Of a DNA stretch of 64,000 nucleotides, positions 9,266 through 18,492 are shown piece by piece; the stretch's first letter is position 1, and every line of letters begins with the position of its first letter. The position numbers and the translations under genes are program-made. The notes below the pieces were generated by a model, which worked only from the letters and a program-made list of their open reading frames with translations, was not told the DNA's origin and ran no database searches. Origin of the DNA: Salipaludibacillus daqingensis. Lineage in GTDB: Bacteria > Bacillota > Bacilli > Bacillales > Salisediminibacteriaceae. The stretch lies in contig NZ_JARZHF010000011.1 in assembly GCF_029891575.1 (NCBI RefSeq), forward strand, positions 104,042 through 168,041. Reading direction: 5' to 3'.

Positions 9266-9664
9266 TCACGGCATCACCTTTACCAACTTCTCCACAGCCG
9301 GTATATCCGCCGGTGCCCACTCAAGTGTCTTCAACTCTCCCGGTGAAAGCCACGCTATTCTTTCATGTTCCGTCAATACTGGTTCGCCTTCAACCAACGT
9401 AGCGTGAAACGTTGTCAAATCAACGATACCGAAATCATACTCATAAACGGTCCGTTCTAGCTGGTCGCCAACATCTATGTGACAACGCATCTCTTCATGA
9501 ATTTCTCTTTTCAAGGCCACTTCAGGGCTCTCACCAGATTCTACCTTTCCACCTGGGAACTCCCACATCAACGGTAATATCTTATCTTCTGATCCTCGTT
9601 GTGCACAAAGAACTTTTCCATCTTCCATGATCACAGCACCTACAACATGAATCACTTTTTTCAT
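9266..9664 (-). CDS. MutT-type Nudix pyrophosphohydrolase, copy 2
   Basis: About 132 residues, about four fifths identical to the copy at 3610-4014. It has the same opening (MKKVIHVVGAVIMEDGK), the same LPLMWEFPGGK and a Nudix box ending REIHEEMRC. The start at 9664 has GGAGG just upstream. It begins about 35 bases after the stop of the PLD-helicase gene on the same strand, so the two are likely cotranscribed. The pairing suggests nucleotide hydrolysis alongside a nuclease-helicase, although a housekeeping sanitation role is equally possible. Confidence 0.85.
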   Translation of the reverse strand: MKKVIHVVGAVIMEDGKVLCAQRGSEDKILPLMWEFPGGKVESGESPEVALKREIHEEMRCHIDVGDQLERTVYEYDFGIVDLTTFHATLVEGEPVLTEHERIAWLSPGELKTLEWAPADIPAVEKLVKVMP

Positions 9665-9699
9665 AACAGCCTCCACTTCCATTCAACACGAGCAATGTC

Positions 9700-12600
9700 C
9701 TATAATATACTCTTATTCGCCTTTGGAGCGAGCCACGGTGCGATCGGTTCATCCAGTTTCCAGATGAAGCTGACAGGTTTACTTCCTGAATGGCTCACAT
9801 AGTTACACGTTCCAAGAAAAGTAAACGGTGCCGTTAAGCCCTGTTCTTTCTTGTATTCTCTCACGAATAAAGCAATCTGATGCCCCGAACTTCGATGCGT
9901 CCGATATCGTTTCGCTGTGTCGCTCGTATCAGAAACGCGACTTTGCGACTGCCAATGGAACAAACGATCGTTAATCGCATAATCTTCATAGAGTGTGGAC
10001 GGTGAGAAATCCTTTTCTGATTTATTTAACGTGATAAAAAAGATATCTAAGTTTTTCTCAGGGAAGTGTTTCACCCCTTCACGGAAATTCGGACAGCTTT
10101 CCTCTGTATAAAGTCCGAGCGCTGCCATCACTTGTGCCGTGGAATAAGTTGAATGCACGCCTAACGGGTCTTGATCATGCAGATAACTTCGCTTTTCCAC
10201 CGTCTTTAACGTTTCATACAAATACTCCAACACTTGAACGACTTCCTTAATCAATCGTTCATGTGAAAAAATGGTTTTAAGAGCGTCATGAGCGGAATCA
10301 TAGCCCGCTTTCAGTGGCGATTCTCGGTCAAAAAAAGTATAGTAAAGCATTAATTCCATTTTTCGTTCTTCATCTGAATCAACGTTAACCATTCGCCCTG
10401 GCAACCCTTTCATATACTCAAGTAAAAATGCCAAAAACCTTTCTGAATTAAGATGAAAAAGGCCAGACAATCGTTTCGTAACGACGTCTTCATGATTGCT
10501 CGTAAAGTCGTCTCCCACTCCTGCTTCAACCTTCATTCTTTCAAACGTTCTATTTCGACTTTTCCCATAAAAATCAAAGATAGAGATTCCTTCATATGAA
10601 AGAAAGTTTGATAACGTCAACGCTAAACCTGTATCGTTAGTAAAATGAACCAATTTGCTGATCAAATGAGCCTTCGTATTGGCCGACTGACTGATGTTTT
10701 GCAACACATACTCTTTAGCCTGTTTCTCTAACTGAATAAAACACCCCTTCGGTAAATTGAAAAAGCCATGATCGACAAAGTGCTTCACAGAATGCTTTGT
10801 TTTTCCGATCAATGAACGAAATTTGTCCTCGAATTTGTAGTTTTTATGGGCTCGACCGATGAAATCCAACACAGTCAAGCATTCTTTCCCATCTGCTAAA
10901 CGAAGCCCACGACCTAACTGCTGCATAAATACGGTTAAACTCTCTGTCGGCCTCAAAAATAACACGGTATTTACTTCAGGAATATCCACACCTTCATTAT
11001 ATAAATCGACGACAAAGATAAAACGCAGCTCACCAGACTTTAACTTGGCTTTTGCTTGATCTCTCGTCTCTTTATCCGTTTGGCCATAAAGAGCCACAGA
11101 AGGAATCCCTTTCATGTTAAAAAAGTCAGCCATATACTTGGCATGTTCAATCCCGACACAAAAGCCAAGACCTTTCACTTCATCAACATCCGTCACGTAC
11201 GTTTCGATACTTTTAATCACTTGGGTGCTGCGTCTCGTGTTGTGCGTATAAACATTTTCCAACTCTTTTAAGTCATACCCACGTTTACTCCACTGCAGTT
11301 TTGATAAGTCTTCGGTATCACTGACACAAAAATAATGAAACGGACTTAATAGTTTGCGGTCAACAGCCTCCGTCAATCGCATTTCAGACGCAATTCGATA
11401 ATCAAAGTATTGGAGAATATCTTCGCCATCCATTCGCTCAGGCGTTGCGGTTAATCCAAGTAAAATAGAAGGTTCGTAGTAATTTAACAACGTTTGATAC
11501 GACTTAGCAGCTGCGTGATGAAATTCATCGACAATAATATAATCGTAAAAATCAGCAGATGTTTTCTCATAAAGTTTGATACTATTGAACGTTTGAATGC
11601 TGATAAATAAATGGTCAATCTCTTCAGGTGTATGTCTTCCAACAAAAAGATCTCCGAAGTTGAAATCCTTTAAAATCGCTCGAAACGTATCGCGACTTTG
11701 TTTTAATATTTCTTCTCTATGTGCAACGAACAGCAATCTTGGTCGCTGAGATCTCGTTTGTTTCTCTGCAAACCGTTTATAGTCAAATGCAGATACAACC
11801 GTTTTTCCAACACCTGTTGCTGCGACAATGAGGTTTTTATGCCTTCCGAAAATGTCTCGCTCTGCTTGAAGTTTTTCTAAAATCTCTTGCTGGTAATGGT
11901 AAGGCTGAATATCCAACATAAAATGGATGTCATTTTCATATGTAGATTCTTTTTTCGATAAAGCTTGTTTTAATCGGTCATGATCGCTTTCTTCCCTTGC
12001 GTCAAAAAGTTGATATTCCTGATCATTCCAATAGCTTTCAAATGTCGCATTAAATTTATTGATAATATCAAAGGAGTCTTTTTCCGTTACTTTCATATTC
12101 CATTCAAGTCCTGACGTCAAAGCAGGATTGGATAAATTCGAAGAACCTATGTATGCCGTTGTAAAACCCGTTTCTCTGTGAAAAAGATATGCTTTTGCAT
12201 GTAATCTTGTTCGTTTCACGTCATATGAAACTTGAATTTCCGTATTCGGCAACTTACTTAACTCTACAATCGCTTTATAATCGGTCGCTTCCATATAAGA
12301 AGTCGTAATAATCCGCAGATGTGTCCCCTCTCTGCTCGTAAAACGTCTCAGTTCATCGATAATACAACGAATCCCGCTCCACTTAATAAACGATACAAGC
12401 ATGTCTACTCGATCGGAAGTCAAGATTTCCTTCTTCATTTCACTGAGCATATTCGGCTCATAATGAGATCCTGTGAACAAGGAACTTTCCGAAATAGGTG
12501 TCACAGGTCTCGTCGATTTCTGATGAGTAATCGCTCGTTCCGTATTCAACTTTGCATAAACCGCTTCTAGCACACGTCCTTCTTCTGAAATCGCGAGAGA

Positions 12601-12873
12601 CGCCTCATCATCTAATTCCGAACTAAGTTTGGCAATCACTTGATTACACATTTGAATTTGCTTGAGCAACGCTTGTCCATCGTTGTTACCCTCTCGTTCA
12701 CGTACAAAGCGAAGAGCTCTGCGAGTAACGGTAGATACATAAGAAGCAAGCATCTTCCGCGCCTCCTCTACATCTAAGGCGGACTCTTCTAAATAAAATT
12801 CATCGTCTCCAAGTTCCTTTAACTGTCGTCGCAAATCATCCGTAATGACTTGCTCATAAATTCCGTCCCGCAA
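9700..12873 (-). CDS. PLD-nuclease/SF2 DEAD-like helicase/DUF3427 protein
   Basis: 1057 residues. Residues about 150-290 form a phospholipase-D-type nuclease module with LHAKAYLFHRETGF, then IGSSNLSNPALTSG and EWN. Residues about 330-690 form a superfamily II helicase: Walker A AATGVGKT (about 349), DEFHH (about 447), LGLTATPERMDG (about 474) and QQLGRGLR (about 654). The C-terminal third, with YNEGVDIPEV before it, matches the DUF3427 arrangement. The start is a TTG at 12873 with AGGAAG a few bases upstream. Family knowledge: such PLD-helicase-DUF3427 proteins are frequent in mobile and defence regions and would translocate on and cut DNA. The Nudix gene follows at once. Confidence 0.85.
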   Translation of the reverse strand: MRDGIYEQVITDDLRRQLKELGDDEFYLEESALDVEEARKMLASYVSTVTRRALRFVREREGNNDGQALLKQIQMCNQVIAKLSSELDDEASLAISEEGRVLEAVYAKLNTERAITHQKSTRPVTPISESSLFTGSHYEPNMLSEMKKEILTSDRVDMLVSFIKWSGIRCIIDELRRFTSREGTHLRIITTSYMEATDYKAIVELSKLPNTEIQVSYDVKRTRLHAKAYLFHRETGFTTAYIGSSNLSNPALTSGLEWNMKVTEKDSFDIINKFNATFESYWNDQEYQLFDAREESDHDRLKQALSKKESTYENDIHFMLDIQPYHYQQEILEKLQAERDIFGRHKNLIVAATGVGKTVVSAFDYKRFAEKQTRSQRPRLLFVAHREEILKQSRDTFRAILKDFNFGDLFVGRHTPEEIDHLFISIQTFNSIKLYEKTSADFYDYIIVDEFHHAAAKSYQTLLNYYEPSILLGLTATPERMDGEDILQYFDYRIASEMRLTEAVDRKLLSPFHYFCVSDTEDLSKLQWSKRGYDLKELENVYTHNTRRSTQVIKSIETYVTDVDEVKGLGFCVGIEHAKYMADFFNMKGIPSVALYGQTDKETRDQAKAKLKSGELRFIFVVDLYNEGVDIPEVNTVLFLRPTESLTVFMQQLGRGLRLADGKECLTVLDFIGRAHKNYKFEDKFRSLIGKTKHSVKHFVDHGFFNLPKGCFIQLEKQAKEYVLQNISQSANTKAHLISKLVHFTNDTGLALTLSNFLSYEGISIFDFYGKSRNRTFERMKVEAGVGDDFTSNHEDVVTKRLSGLFHLNSERFLAFLLEYMKGLPGRMVNVDSDEERKMELMLYYTFFDRESPLKAGYDSAHDALKTIFSHERLIKEVVQVLEYLYETLKTVEKRSYLHDQDPLGVHSTYSTAQVMAALGLYTEESCPNFREGVKHFPEKNLDIFFITLNKSEKDFSPSTLYEDYAINDRLFHWQSQSRVSDTSDTAKRYRTHRSSGHQIALFVREYKKEQGLTAPFTFLGTCNYVSHSGSKPVSFIWKLDEPIAPWLAPKANKSIL

Positions 12874-13192
12874 AGGATCACTTCCTAGATTGTATTTTTA
12901 ATTGTGGGTAGAGAGTTTTGAACAAATGAGTTTGTGGAATAATATTACATTCTAAAACACCCTTCGACGGGAATTTAGTTATTTCCTGCTCAATTGATAA
13001 TATTATAACTTCTTCATTACTAAACCAGTCTAGCAAGTGTCATAAAATAGCCTGGCTAATGGCGAATAATAAAAAATGATATAAGGAAAACACACATTCG
13101 AAACTTTAACTTTAATAGTATCTAATAACAGATTCAATTAAAAATATTATAAGAGCAAACATTAATAGTGAAGTTAAACTATAAGAAACTTC

Positions 13193-13217
13193 AACTATTC
13201 GGAATAACCGAATAGTT
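13193..13217. promoter_or_regulatory. Perfect 10-bp inverted repeat upstream of the dnd operon
   Basis: AACTATTCGG and CCGAATAGTT are separated by five bases. It lies in the roughly 600-base noncoding interval between the divergent PLD-helicase and dndB genes. No T-run follows, so an operator or an upstream RNA hairpin is more likely than a terminator. The rest of 12874-13337 shows nothing else. Confidence 0.35.
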
Positions 13218-13337
13218 TAATCTGAAAGAAAACGAGAAGAGAGATGTACCATTTATAATCTTGAAATAATTATTGCTATGTACTTATATTTACTCAGCCA
13301 AAATTTCTTAAACGTATTTACATATTAATCCGAAAAA

Positions 13338-13379
13338 AGTGCCTGTCGCCCCTGCTTTACAGCATGCGGACCAGGCACT
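13338..13379. repeat. REP-like hairpin
   Basis: AGTGCCTG at 13338-13345 pairs with CAGGCACT at 13372-13379 around a GC-rich loop. It is the same AGTGCC signature as the element at 4202-4296, and lies just upstream of the dndB promoter. Confidence 0.5.
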
Positions 13380-13410
13380 AGAAACTAACAAAATTTCTAA
13401 ACTAAATCTC

Positions 13411-13439
13411 TTGCCAAATTTATGCACTTCTAATATGAT
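13411..13439 (+). promoter_or_regulatory. Sigma-A type promoter of the dnd operon
   Basis: A -35 TTGCCA at 13411-13416, a 17-base spacer and a -10 TATGAT at 13434-13439 lie 43 bases before the dndB ATG. The match to consensus and spacing is good. The next feature downstream is a perfect palindrome that overlaps the expected start of transcription. Confidence 0.65.
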
Positions 13440-13450
13440 AATATTATAAG

Positions 13451-13464
13451 ATTACGTACGTAAT
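13451..13464. promoter_or_regulatory. Perfect 14-bp palindrome, candidate operator of dndB
   Basis: ATTACGTACGTAAT lies between the -10 box and the ribosome binding site of dndB (GAGGAG at about 13467). DndB proteins are known repressors of dnd operons in other bacteria, so this is a candidate autoregulatory site. Binding here is inferred from position and symmetry only. Confidence 0.45.
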
Positions 13465-13481
13465 AGAGAGGAGTTATAATT

Positions 13482-14579
13482 ATGGAAGCAAATTTTTCTT
13501 ACTCTTTTCCTGCTCTTCGGGGGAAACAGGCAAATAGAGAATACTATGTTGTTATGTGTCCCTTAAGATTAATCCCTAGAATATTTTTATTTGATGAGGA
13601 AGAAATCCCACCTGAACATCGCTCACAACGGATATTAAACAAAAATAGAGTTCCGGAGATTACAAATTATATACTTGAGAATATTAAAGATTACGTGTTC
13701 TCTTCGCTTACAGCTTCAGTTGATGGTAAAATGGAATTTCAGCCTTATTCAGATGAAGAACATTTTAAAGATTTAGGAAAACTAGTAATCTCATTAGATT
13801 CTAAGTTTCTTATTAATGACGGTCAGCATCGCCGTGCTGCTATTGAAGAGGCATTAAAAATGGCACCTGAGCTCGGTAATGAAACTATCTCTGTTGTTTT
13901 TTACAACGATAAGGGCTTAAGAAAGTCACAACAAATGTTCGCTGATTTGAACCGTCATGCTGTTAATACTACATCTTCAATTGGTATTCTTTATGACCAC
14001 CGAGATCAGATGGCAACTTTAACAAAAGAGGTAGTCAACGATATTCCATTATTAGAACGATACACTGATAAAGAGAGGGTTTCAATTTCTAAGTTATCGC
14101 CAAAGCTTTTCTCGTTAAATAATATTTTTAATACAAACTGCAAATTGCTGAATAAGAGAAAAGGCGAACTTATTTCTCAACAAGAAAAAGAGTTTATTAT
14201 GGAATTTTGGCTATTAATATCTGAATCTATTACAGAATGGCAACAAGTCATTCGAAAAGAATTAACCCCTACTCAATTGAGATCTAACTATATAGTTGCT
14301 CATGGTGTTTTTTTAGAAGCAGTGGGTGTTGTTGGTTATTATTTATATCAAAATTATCCAACCAATTGGAAAGAATATATAAAAAAATTATCTAAGGTAG
14401 ACTGGAACCGTTCAAACAAAAAAGATTGGATGGGACGAGCTTTTGGTTCAACTGGAAGGATTAACAAAAACAATCAAACGATTCAATTAACCGCTAATTT
14501 AATCAAACAAAAATTATCTCTTCCATTACTAGAGCATGAAATCGAAATGGAAGAAAAACTAAGGTCTGGTGATATTTAA
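13482..14579 (+). CDS. dndB: DndB, regulator of DNA phosphorothioation
   Basis: 365 residues. Landmarks of the DndB family are present: an N-terminal region with PPEHRSQRILNKNRV, then LINDGQHRRAAIEEA (the DGQHR motif, about residue 113) and QQMFADLNRHAVNTTSS. DGQHR-domain DndB proteins in Streptomyces and Salmonella repress the dnd operon and influence how much DNA is modified. The ATG has GAGAGGAG just upstream. The stop overlaps the dndC ATG (TAATG), so the operon is translationally coupled. Its place as the first gene next to a palindromic operator candidate fits autoregulation. Confidence 0.93.
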   Translation: MEANFSYSFPALRGKQANREYYVVMCPLRLIPRIFLFDEEEIPPEHRSQRILNKNRVPEITNYILENIKDYVFSSLTASVDGKMEFQPYSDEEHFKDLGKLVISLDSKFLINDGQHRRAAIEEALKMAPELGNETISVVFYNDKGLRKSQQMFADLNRHAVNTTSSIGILYDHRDQMATLTKEVVNDIPLLERYTDKERVSISKLSPKLFSLNNIFNTNCKLLNKRKGELISQQEKEFIMEFWLLISESITEWQQVIRKELTPTQLRSNYIVAHGVFLEAVGVVGYYLYQNYPTNWKEYIKKLSKVDWNRSNKKDWMGRAFGSTGRINKNNQTIQLTANLIKQKLSLPLLEHEIEMEEKLRSGDI

Positions 14580-16078
14580 TGTCAACTAAGTTTATTAATG
14601 CAGAAATGATAGAGACAACTAAGAAACATATTCAAGATGTATATTTAATGGATGATCGTCCATGGGTAGTCGGATACAGTGGTGGAAAAGATTCCACTGT
14701 TGTGGTTCAACTTGTATTCGAAGCATTAAGAGAATTGAAATCGGAGCAACTAAAAAAGAAAGTATATGTCATTTCTTCTGATACTTTAGTTGAAACTCCG
14801 CTTATTATTTCCTCTATTAATACAACTTTAATGAGGATTCAAGATAAAGCATTGGAGATAGGTCTTCCAATCGAAACTCATAAAGTTCGTCCAGATGCTA
14901 GTAAGTCGTTTTGGGCTTCGTTGATCGGCAAAGGTTATCCATCACCACGGCAAAAGTTCCGCTGGTGTACAGACCGTTTAAAAATTGACCCTGCAAACAA
15001 GTTTATTTTAGATAAAGTGTCAAAGTTCGGCGAAGTCAATATGGTATTAGGTGTGCGCGATAATGAAAGTCAAACAAGAGATCAAGTCATGAAATCTCAC
15101 ACTATTGAAGGAAAAGTTTTAATGAGACACTCTTCCTTATCCAATGCTTTTGTATTTGCACCTATACGTCAATTTTCTGTCGATGACGTTTGGGATTACT
15201 TGTTAACATACCCTTCACCTTGGGGTAATGATAATCATGAGTTATTATCTTTGTATCAAAATTCAAACAGTGAATGTCCACTTATTGTAGACAAAGATAT
15301 TAAAGAAAGTGCTGGATCTTGCGGAAACAGTAGATTTGGTTGCTGGGTATGTACAGTCGTTAAAAAAGATAAAGCATTAATTGGCTTTATCGAAAATGGT
15401 GAAGATTGGATGGTTCCATTACTGGAATTCAGAAATTGGCTTTCAGATATTCGAGATATACCTAAGTATCGACAAAAGCACAGAATGAATGGTCAAGTTT
15501 ATATGTTACCTGTAAATTTAGAAGACATTGATGAAGAAGATAAATATACAATTATTGAAGAAGAAGAACTTTCTAATTATATAGAGAAAAATCAAATTAA
15601 TCTAGCAACTGTCGAAGAACTTAACCTGTTAGTTAAAGATAAAGAAGGAAACCATAAAAAACTTGGCCTTGGTCCCTTCACTTTGAAAGCCCGCGAAGAA
15701 ATATTAAGATTTCTATTAGAAACACAAATGAAAGTTCAAGAACAGCATCCAGATGATCCTGAATTCGAACTGATTAGAGAAGATGATTTACAAATGATTC
15801 GTAAATATTGGCTTACAGATGGTGATTGGGATGATCGAGTACCAAAGATTTATAAAGAGGTTACTGGTAAAGATCTTGATTGGGAATATAATGACCGTCC
15901 TCTTATTGAAGAAGAGCAACTGACAGATTTGGAAATATTATCACAAGATTATGGCCTCAACCTTCAACTTTTGAAAAAATTAATTTCTATTGAGAAAAAA
16001 TACTCAGGCTACAAAGTTAGAAGAGGACTTCACCAAGATATAGAGAAGACATTAAAGCAAGATTGGTTGCATTTGTAA
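14579..16078 (+). CDS. dndC: DndC, PAPS-reductase-like sulfurtransferase for DNA phosphorothioation
   Basis: 499 residues. PP-loop VVGYSGGKDSTVVVQLV at about residues 28-44 binds ATP for activation of the backbone phosphate. KFRWCTDRLKIDP and LGVRDNESQTRDQ follow. A cysteine cluster for the 4Fe-4S centre is visible in SECPL and SAGSCGNSRFGCWVCT. The C-terminal half is acidic and helical. Family knowledge: DndC receives sulfur from DndA and, with DndD and DndE, replaces a non-bridging oxygen in specific sequence contexts. Length and motif order are normal for the family. It overlaps dndB by one base. Confidence 0.95.
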   Translation: MSTKFINAEMIETTKKHIQDVYLMDDRPWVVGYSGGKDSTVVVQLVFEALRELKSEQLKKKVYVISSDTLVETPLIISSINTTLMRIQDKALEIGLPIETHKVRPDASKSFWASLIGKGYPSPRQKFRWCTDRLKIDPANKFILDKVSKFGEVNMVLGVRDNESQTRDQVMKSHTIEGKVLMRHSSLSNAFVFAPIRQFSVDDVWDYLLTYPSPWGNDNHELLSLYQNSNSECPLIVDKDIKESAGSCGNSRFGCWVCTVVKKDKALIGFIENGEDWMVPLLEFRNWLSDIRDIPKYRQKHRMNGQVYMLPVNLEDIDEEDKYTIIEEEELSNYIEKNQINLATVEELNLLVKDKEGNHKKLGLGPFTLKAREEILRFLLETQMKVQEQHPDDPEFELIREDDLQMIRKYWLTDGDWDDRVPKIYKEVTGKDLDWEYNDRPLIEEEQLTDLEILSQDYGLNLQLLKKLISIEKKYSGYKVRRGLHQDIEKTLKQDWLHL

Positions 16079-16097
16079 TGAAAGGATTTAATTAATT

Positions 16098-18107
16098 ATG
16101 AGACTTAATAAAGTAATTCTTAGTAATATTGGAGCATATCACGGACATTATGAAATAGACTTATCAATTGACAGTCCAAAAAGAAAATTAATTCTTTTTG
16201 GTGGGAAGAATGGCGCTGGGAAAACTACATTATTAGATTCCATTCGATTAGCTCTATTCGGTCCTTATACTTATGGTTTTCGCACAGAGAACGAACAATA
16301 TTTCAACAAAATAAAACCTATGTTAAACAAGACCGCAGTTAATACTAATGAAAATTTATATCGAATTATTTTAGAATTTGATCGTGTAGAGGATTATCAA
16401 AGAAATTCTTACACCATTAAAAGAAGCTGGAGAATAGATAAAAATAAGATTAAAGAAACTTTCGAAGTTCTCAAAGATGGCATGCACCTTAATGAAAGAG
16501 AAAGTGAAATATTTCAATCAAGACTACGTGAAGAAACACCACCTCAATTATACGAGCTTTGTTTATTTGATGGAGAAGAAATTTCTAGAATAATTACAGA
16601 TCAAAAATTATCAGATTATATTCGGAATTCTGCTAGAGTTTTATTTAGTTTAGACCTATTTGAAAATTTAGAGCAAGATATCAATCAATACATGAAACAA
16701 ACCTCTGCTGAAGGAAAAAAATCTGAACATGAAAATGAGTTAGAGCAATTTGAAAAAGATTTAACTATTAAACAAAATGAATATAACAACCTCCATAATG
16801 AAAGATCTTCTCTTTACGATTCTATTGAAATGAAACAAAATGAAGTAGATCATTTAAAAAAGGAATTTGAAATTCATGGTGGTTTAGTAAAAGATGAACG
16901 GGACCAATTACTAAAAAAAATAAATGAAATAGAATACCGCAGAAAGATAAATAGTGAAAGTATTCGTTCGTTTATAACAGGACTCCTCCCTATCTATCTA
17001 GTAAGGAATTTATTGACAGATGTTCAACAGCAAATGATAAGTGAAAAAGAAATAGAAAGCTACGATTTTGTTTCAAAATCCGTAGATACAAATCAGTTAA
17101 CTAATTTAGCTTCTAAACTTAAAGCCTCAGGTTTAAGTGCAGAAATAAATAACGAAAAGTCTTTGGAGCAACTTTTATTAGATGAATTTTTAACTGCTAT
17201 TAAACCCGACGACAGTTCATTTATTCATCGAGCTTCATTTAATCAAAGAACAGAAATTGAAACAATCTTAAATGAGTTAAAAAAACTAGATAAACATAAG
17301 TACATTGACTTATACTCTGAAAATCAATCCCTTTTATCCAAACTAAAGAAACTAAAAAATCAAGTCGAAGATAATGATAAAAACCAAGATTTCAAAGAAT
17401 TGTTTGATAAAATGCAAGAATTGAATCAACAAATAGAACAATCAAATGTAAAAGTCGATAAAATTGACCAGCAATTGATTAATTTAAATGAAGTTATTAC
17501 AAAACTAAATACCGATCATGAACGCATAAAAACTAAGCTGATTGAATCTACAAAATCAGAGACTACCTTGTCTCTTTCTCTTAAAATTTCAGAAGTTAGT
17601 AAAAAATTTAGAAGTCTTCAATTAAAAAAGAAACTTCAACAAGTAGAATTTGAAGCGACAGATATGATTAATCAACTTTTTAGTAAGGAAAACTTTATCC
17701 ACCAAGTGAAAATCGATTCTGAGACATTCGAAATTACTCTTCTTTCATCACAACAAGAAGAAATAGACCAGCATAAGATCTCTGCAGGAGAAAAAGAACT
17801 CCTACTTCTATCAGTAATTTGGGCAATGTTTAAAACCTCCGGTAGTCGCATGCCATTTATATTTGATACGTTATTAGGAAGGTTAGATAAAACACATAGA
17901 GAACGGTTATTAACCAAGTTAATTCCTAATTTCGGGGAACAAATCATAATACTCTCTACTGATTCTGAAATTGATAAAGAGCATTTTGAGTTAATTGAAC
18001 CTATCCTATCAAAGACATATACCTTGAACTTTGATGAAGAAAATCAAAAAGTGCAAATTCAAAAAGGTAAATACTTCGATTTAAGTGAAACGGAGTGGAG
18101 CAAATGA
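16098..18107 (+). CDS. dndD: DndD, SMC-like ATPase of DNA phosphorothioation (first copy)
   Basis: 669 residues. Walker A FGGKNGAGKTTLL lies at about residues 34-46, followed by LYELCLFDGEEISRII, typical of DndD. A coiled-coil middle spans about residues 210-520. An ABC-type signature KISAGEKELLLLSVIWAM and Walker B PFIFDTLLGRLDKTHR sit near the C-terminus. It has the head-coil-head layout of SMC/Rad50 proteins. DndD is thought to use ATP to open or bend DNA for modification. It follows dndC by 19 bases, with AAAGGA as the ribosome binding site, and overlaps dndE by four bases (ATGA). A diverged second DndD is at 25535-27541. Confidence 0.95.
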   Translation: MRLNKVILSNIGAYHGHYEIDLSIDSPKRKLILFGGKNGAGKTTLLDSIRLALFGPYTYGFRTENEQYFNKIKPMLNKTAVNTNENLYRIILEFDRVEDYQRNSYTIKRSWRIDKNKIKETFEVLKDGMHLNERESEIFQSRLREETPPQLYELCLFDGEEISRIITDQKLSDYIRNSARVLFSLDLFENLEQDINQYMKQTSAEGKKSEHENELEQFEKDLTIKQNEYNNLHNERSSLYDSIEMKQNEVDHLKKEFEIHGGLVKDERDQLLKKINEIEYRRKINSESIRSFITGLLPIYLVRNLLTDVQQQMISEKEIESYDFVSKSVDTNQLTNLASKLKASGLSAEINNEKSLEQLLLDEFLTAIKPDDSSFIHRASFNQRTEIETILNELKKLDKHKYIDLYSENQSLLSKLKKLKNQVEDNDKNQDFKELFDKMQELNQQIEQSNVKVDKIDQQLINLNEVITKLNTDHERIKTKLIESTKSETTLSLSLKISEVSKKFRSLQLKKKLQQVEFEATDMINQLFSKENFIHQVKIDSETFEITLLSSQQEEIDQHKISAGEKELLLLSVIWAMFKTSGSRMPFIFDTLLGRLDKTHRERLLTKLIPNFGEQIIILSTDSEIDKEHFELIEPILSKTYTLNFDEENQKVQIQKGKYFDLSETEWSK

Positions 18108-18478
18108 ACTTCAGACTAAAAACATCAAAGTATGCAGAAGAAAAACTTAAACAGCTTCAAGCAGCAACCGGAATTACACCAAATATTTTATCTCGAATTG
18201 CAGTTTCTTTATCTCTAAATGACCAAAGTGAAGTAACGGCCGATTCCGTCCCAAATGCAAATGGTCAAGAGTTTAATCGAAATACGCTAACTGGGGAATA
18301 TGATTATGTATATAACACTCTCATAGCACAACATGCAAAGCGAGAAGTTAAAGATGAAGAATACTTTCCAGGATTATTTAATGCACATCTCGAACGAGGT
18401 ATTCGCATGTTATCTAATGAATATCAATATGCTGGAAATTACGAAAAATTAATTACAAACTTAATTAAAGATCACTAA
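18104..18478 (+). CDS. dndE: DndE, DNA-binding component of phosphorothioation (first copy)
   Basis: About 124 residues from the ATG at 18104, which has GGAGTGGAG upstream and overlaps the dndD stop. The earlier in-frame GTG is less likely. The protein opens MNFRLKTSKYAEEKLKQLQ, continues ATGITPNILSRIAVSLSL and ends with LFNAHLERGIRML, the usual DndE pattern. DndE binds nicked or double-stranded DNA and completes the DndCDE modification complex. The C-terminal histidine-containing helix pattern (AHLERG) is shared in outline with the DndE-like protein at 27556-27930. Confidence 0.92.
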   Translation: MNFRLKTSKYAEEKLKQLQAATGITPNILSRIAVSLSLNDQSEVTADSVPNANGQEFNRNTLTGEYDYVYNTLIAQHAKREVKDEEYFPGLFNAHLERGIRMLSNEYQYAGNYEKLITNLIKDH

Positions 18479-18492
18479 TTGGAGTTGTTTTT

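Noticed and set aside
16098..18107. Housekeeping RecF or SbcC identity for the SMC-like genes
   Set aside because: Motif wording (FDGEE), length near 668 and dnd neighbours fit DndD-type proteins, not the longer SbcC or the shorter RecF.
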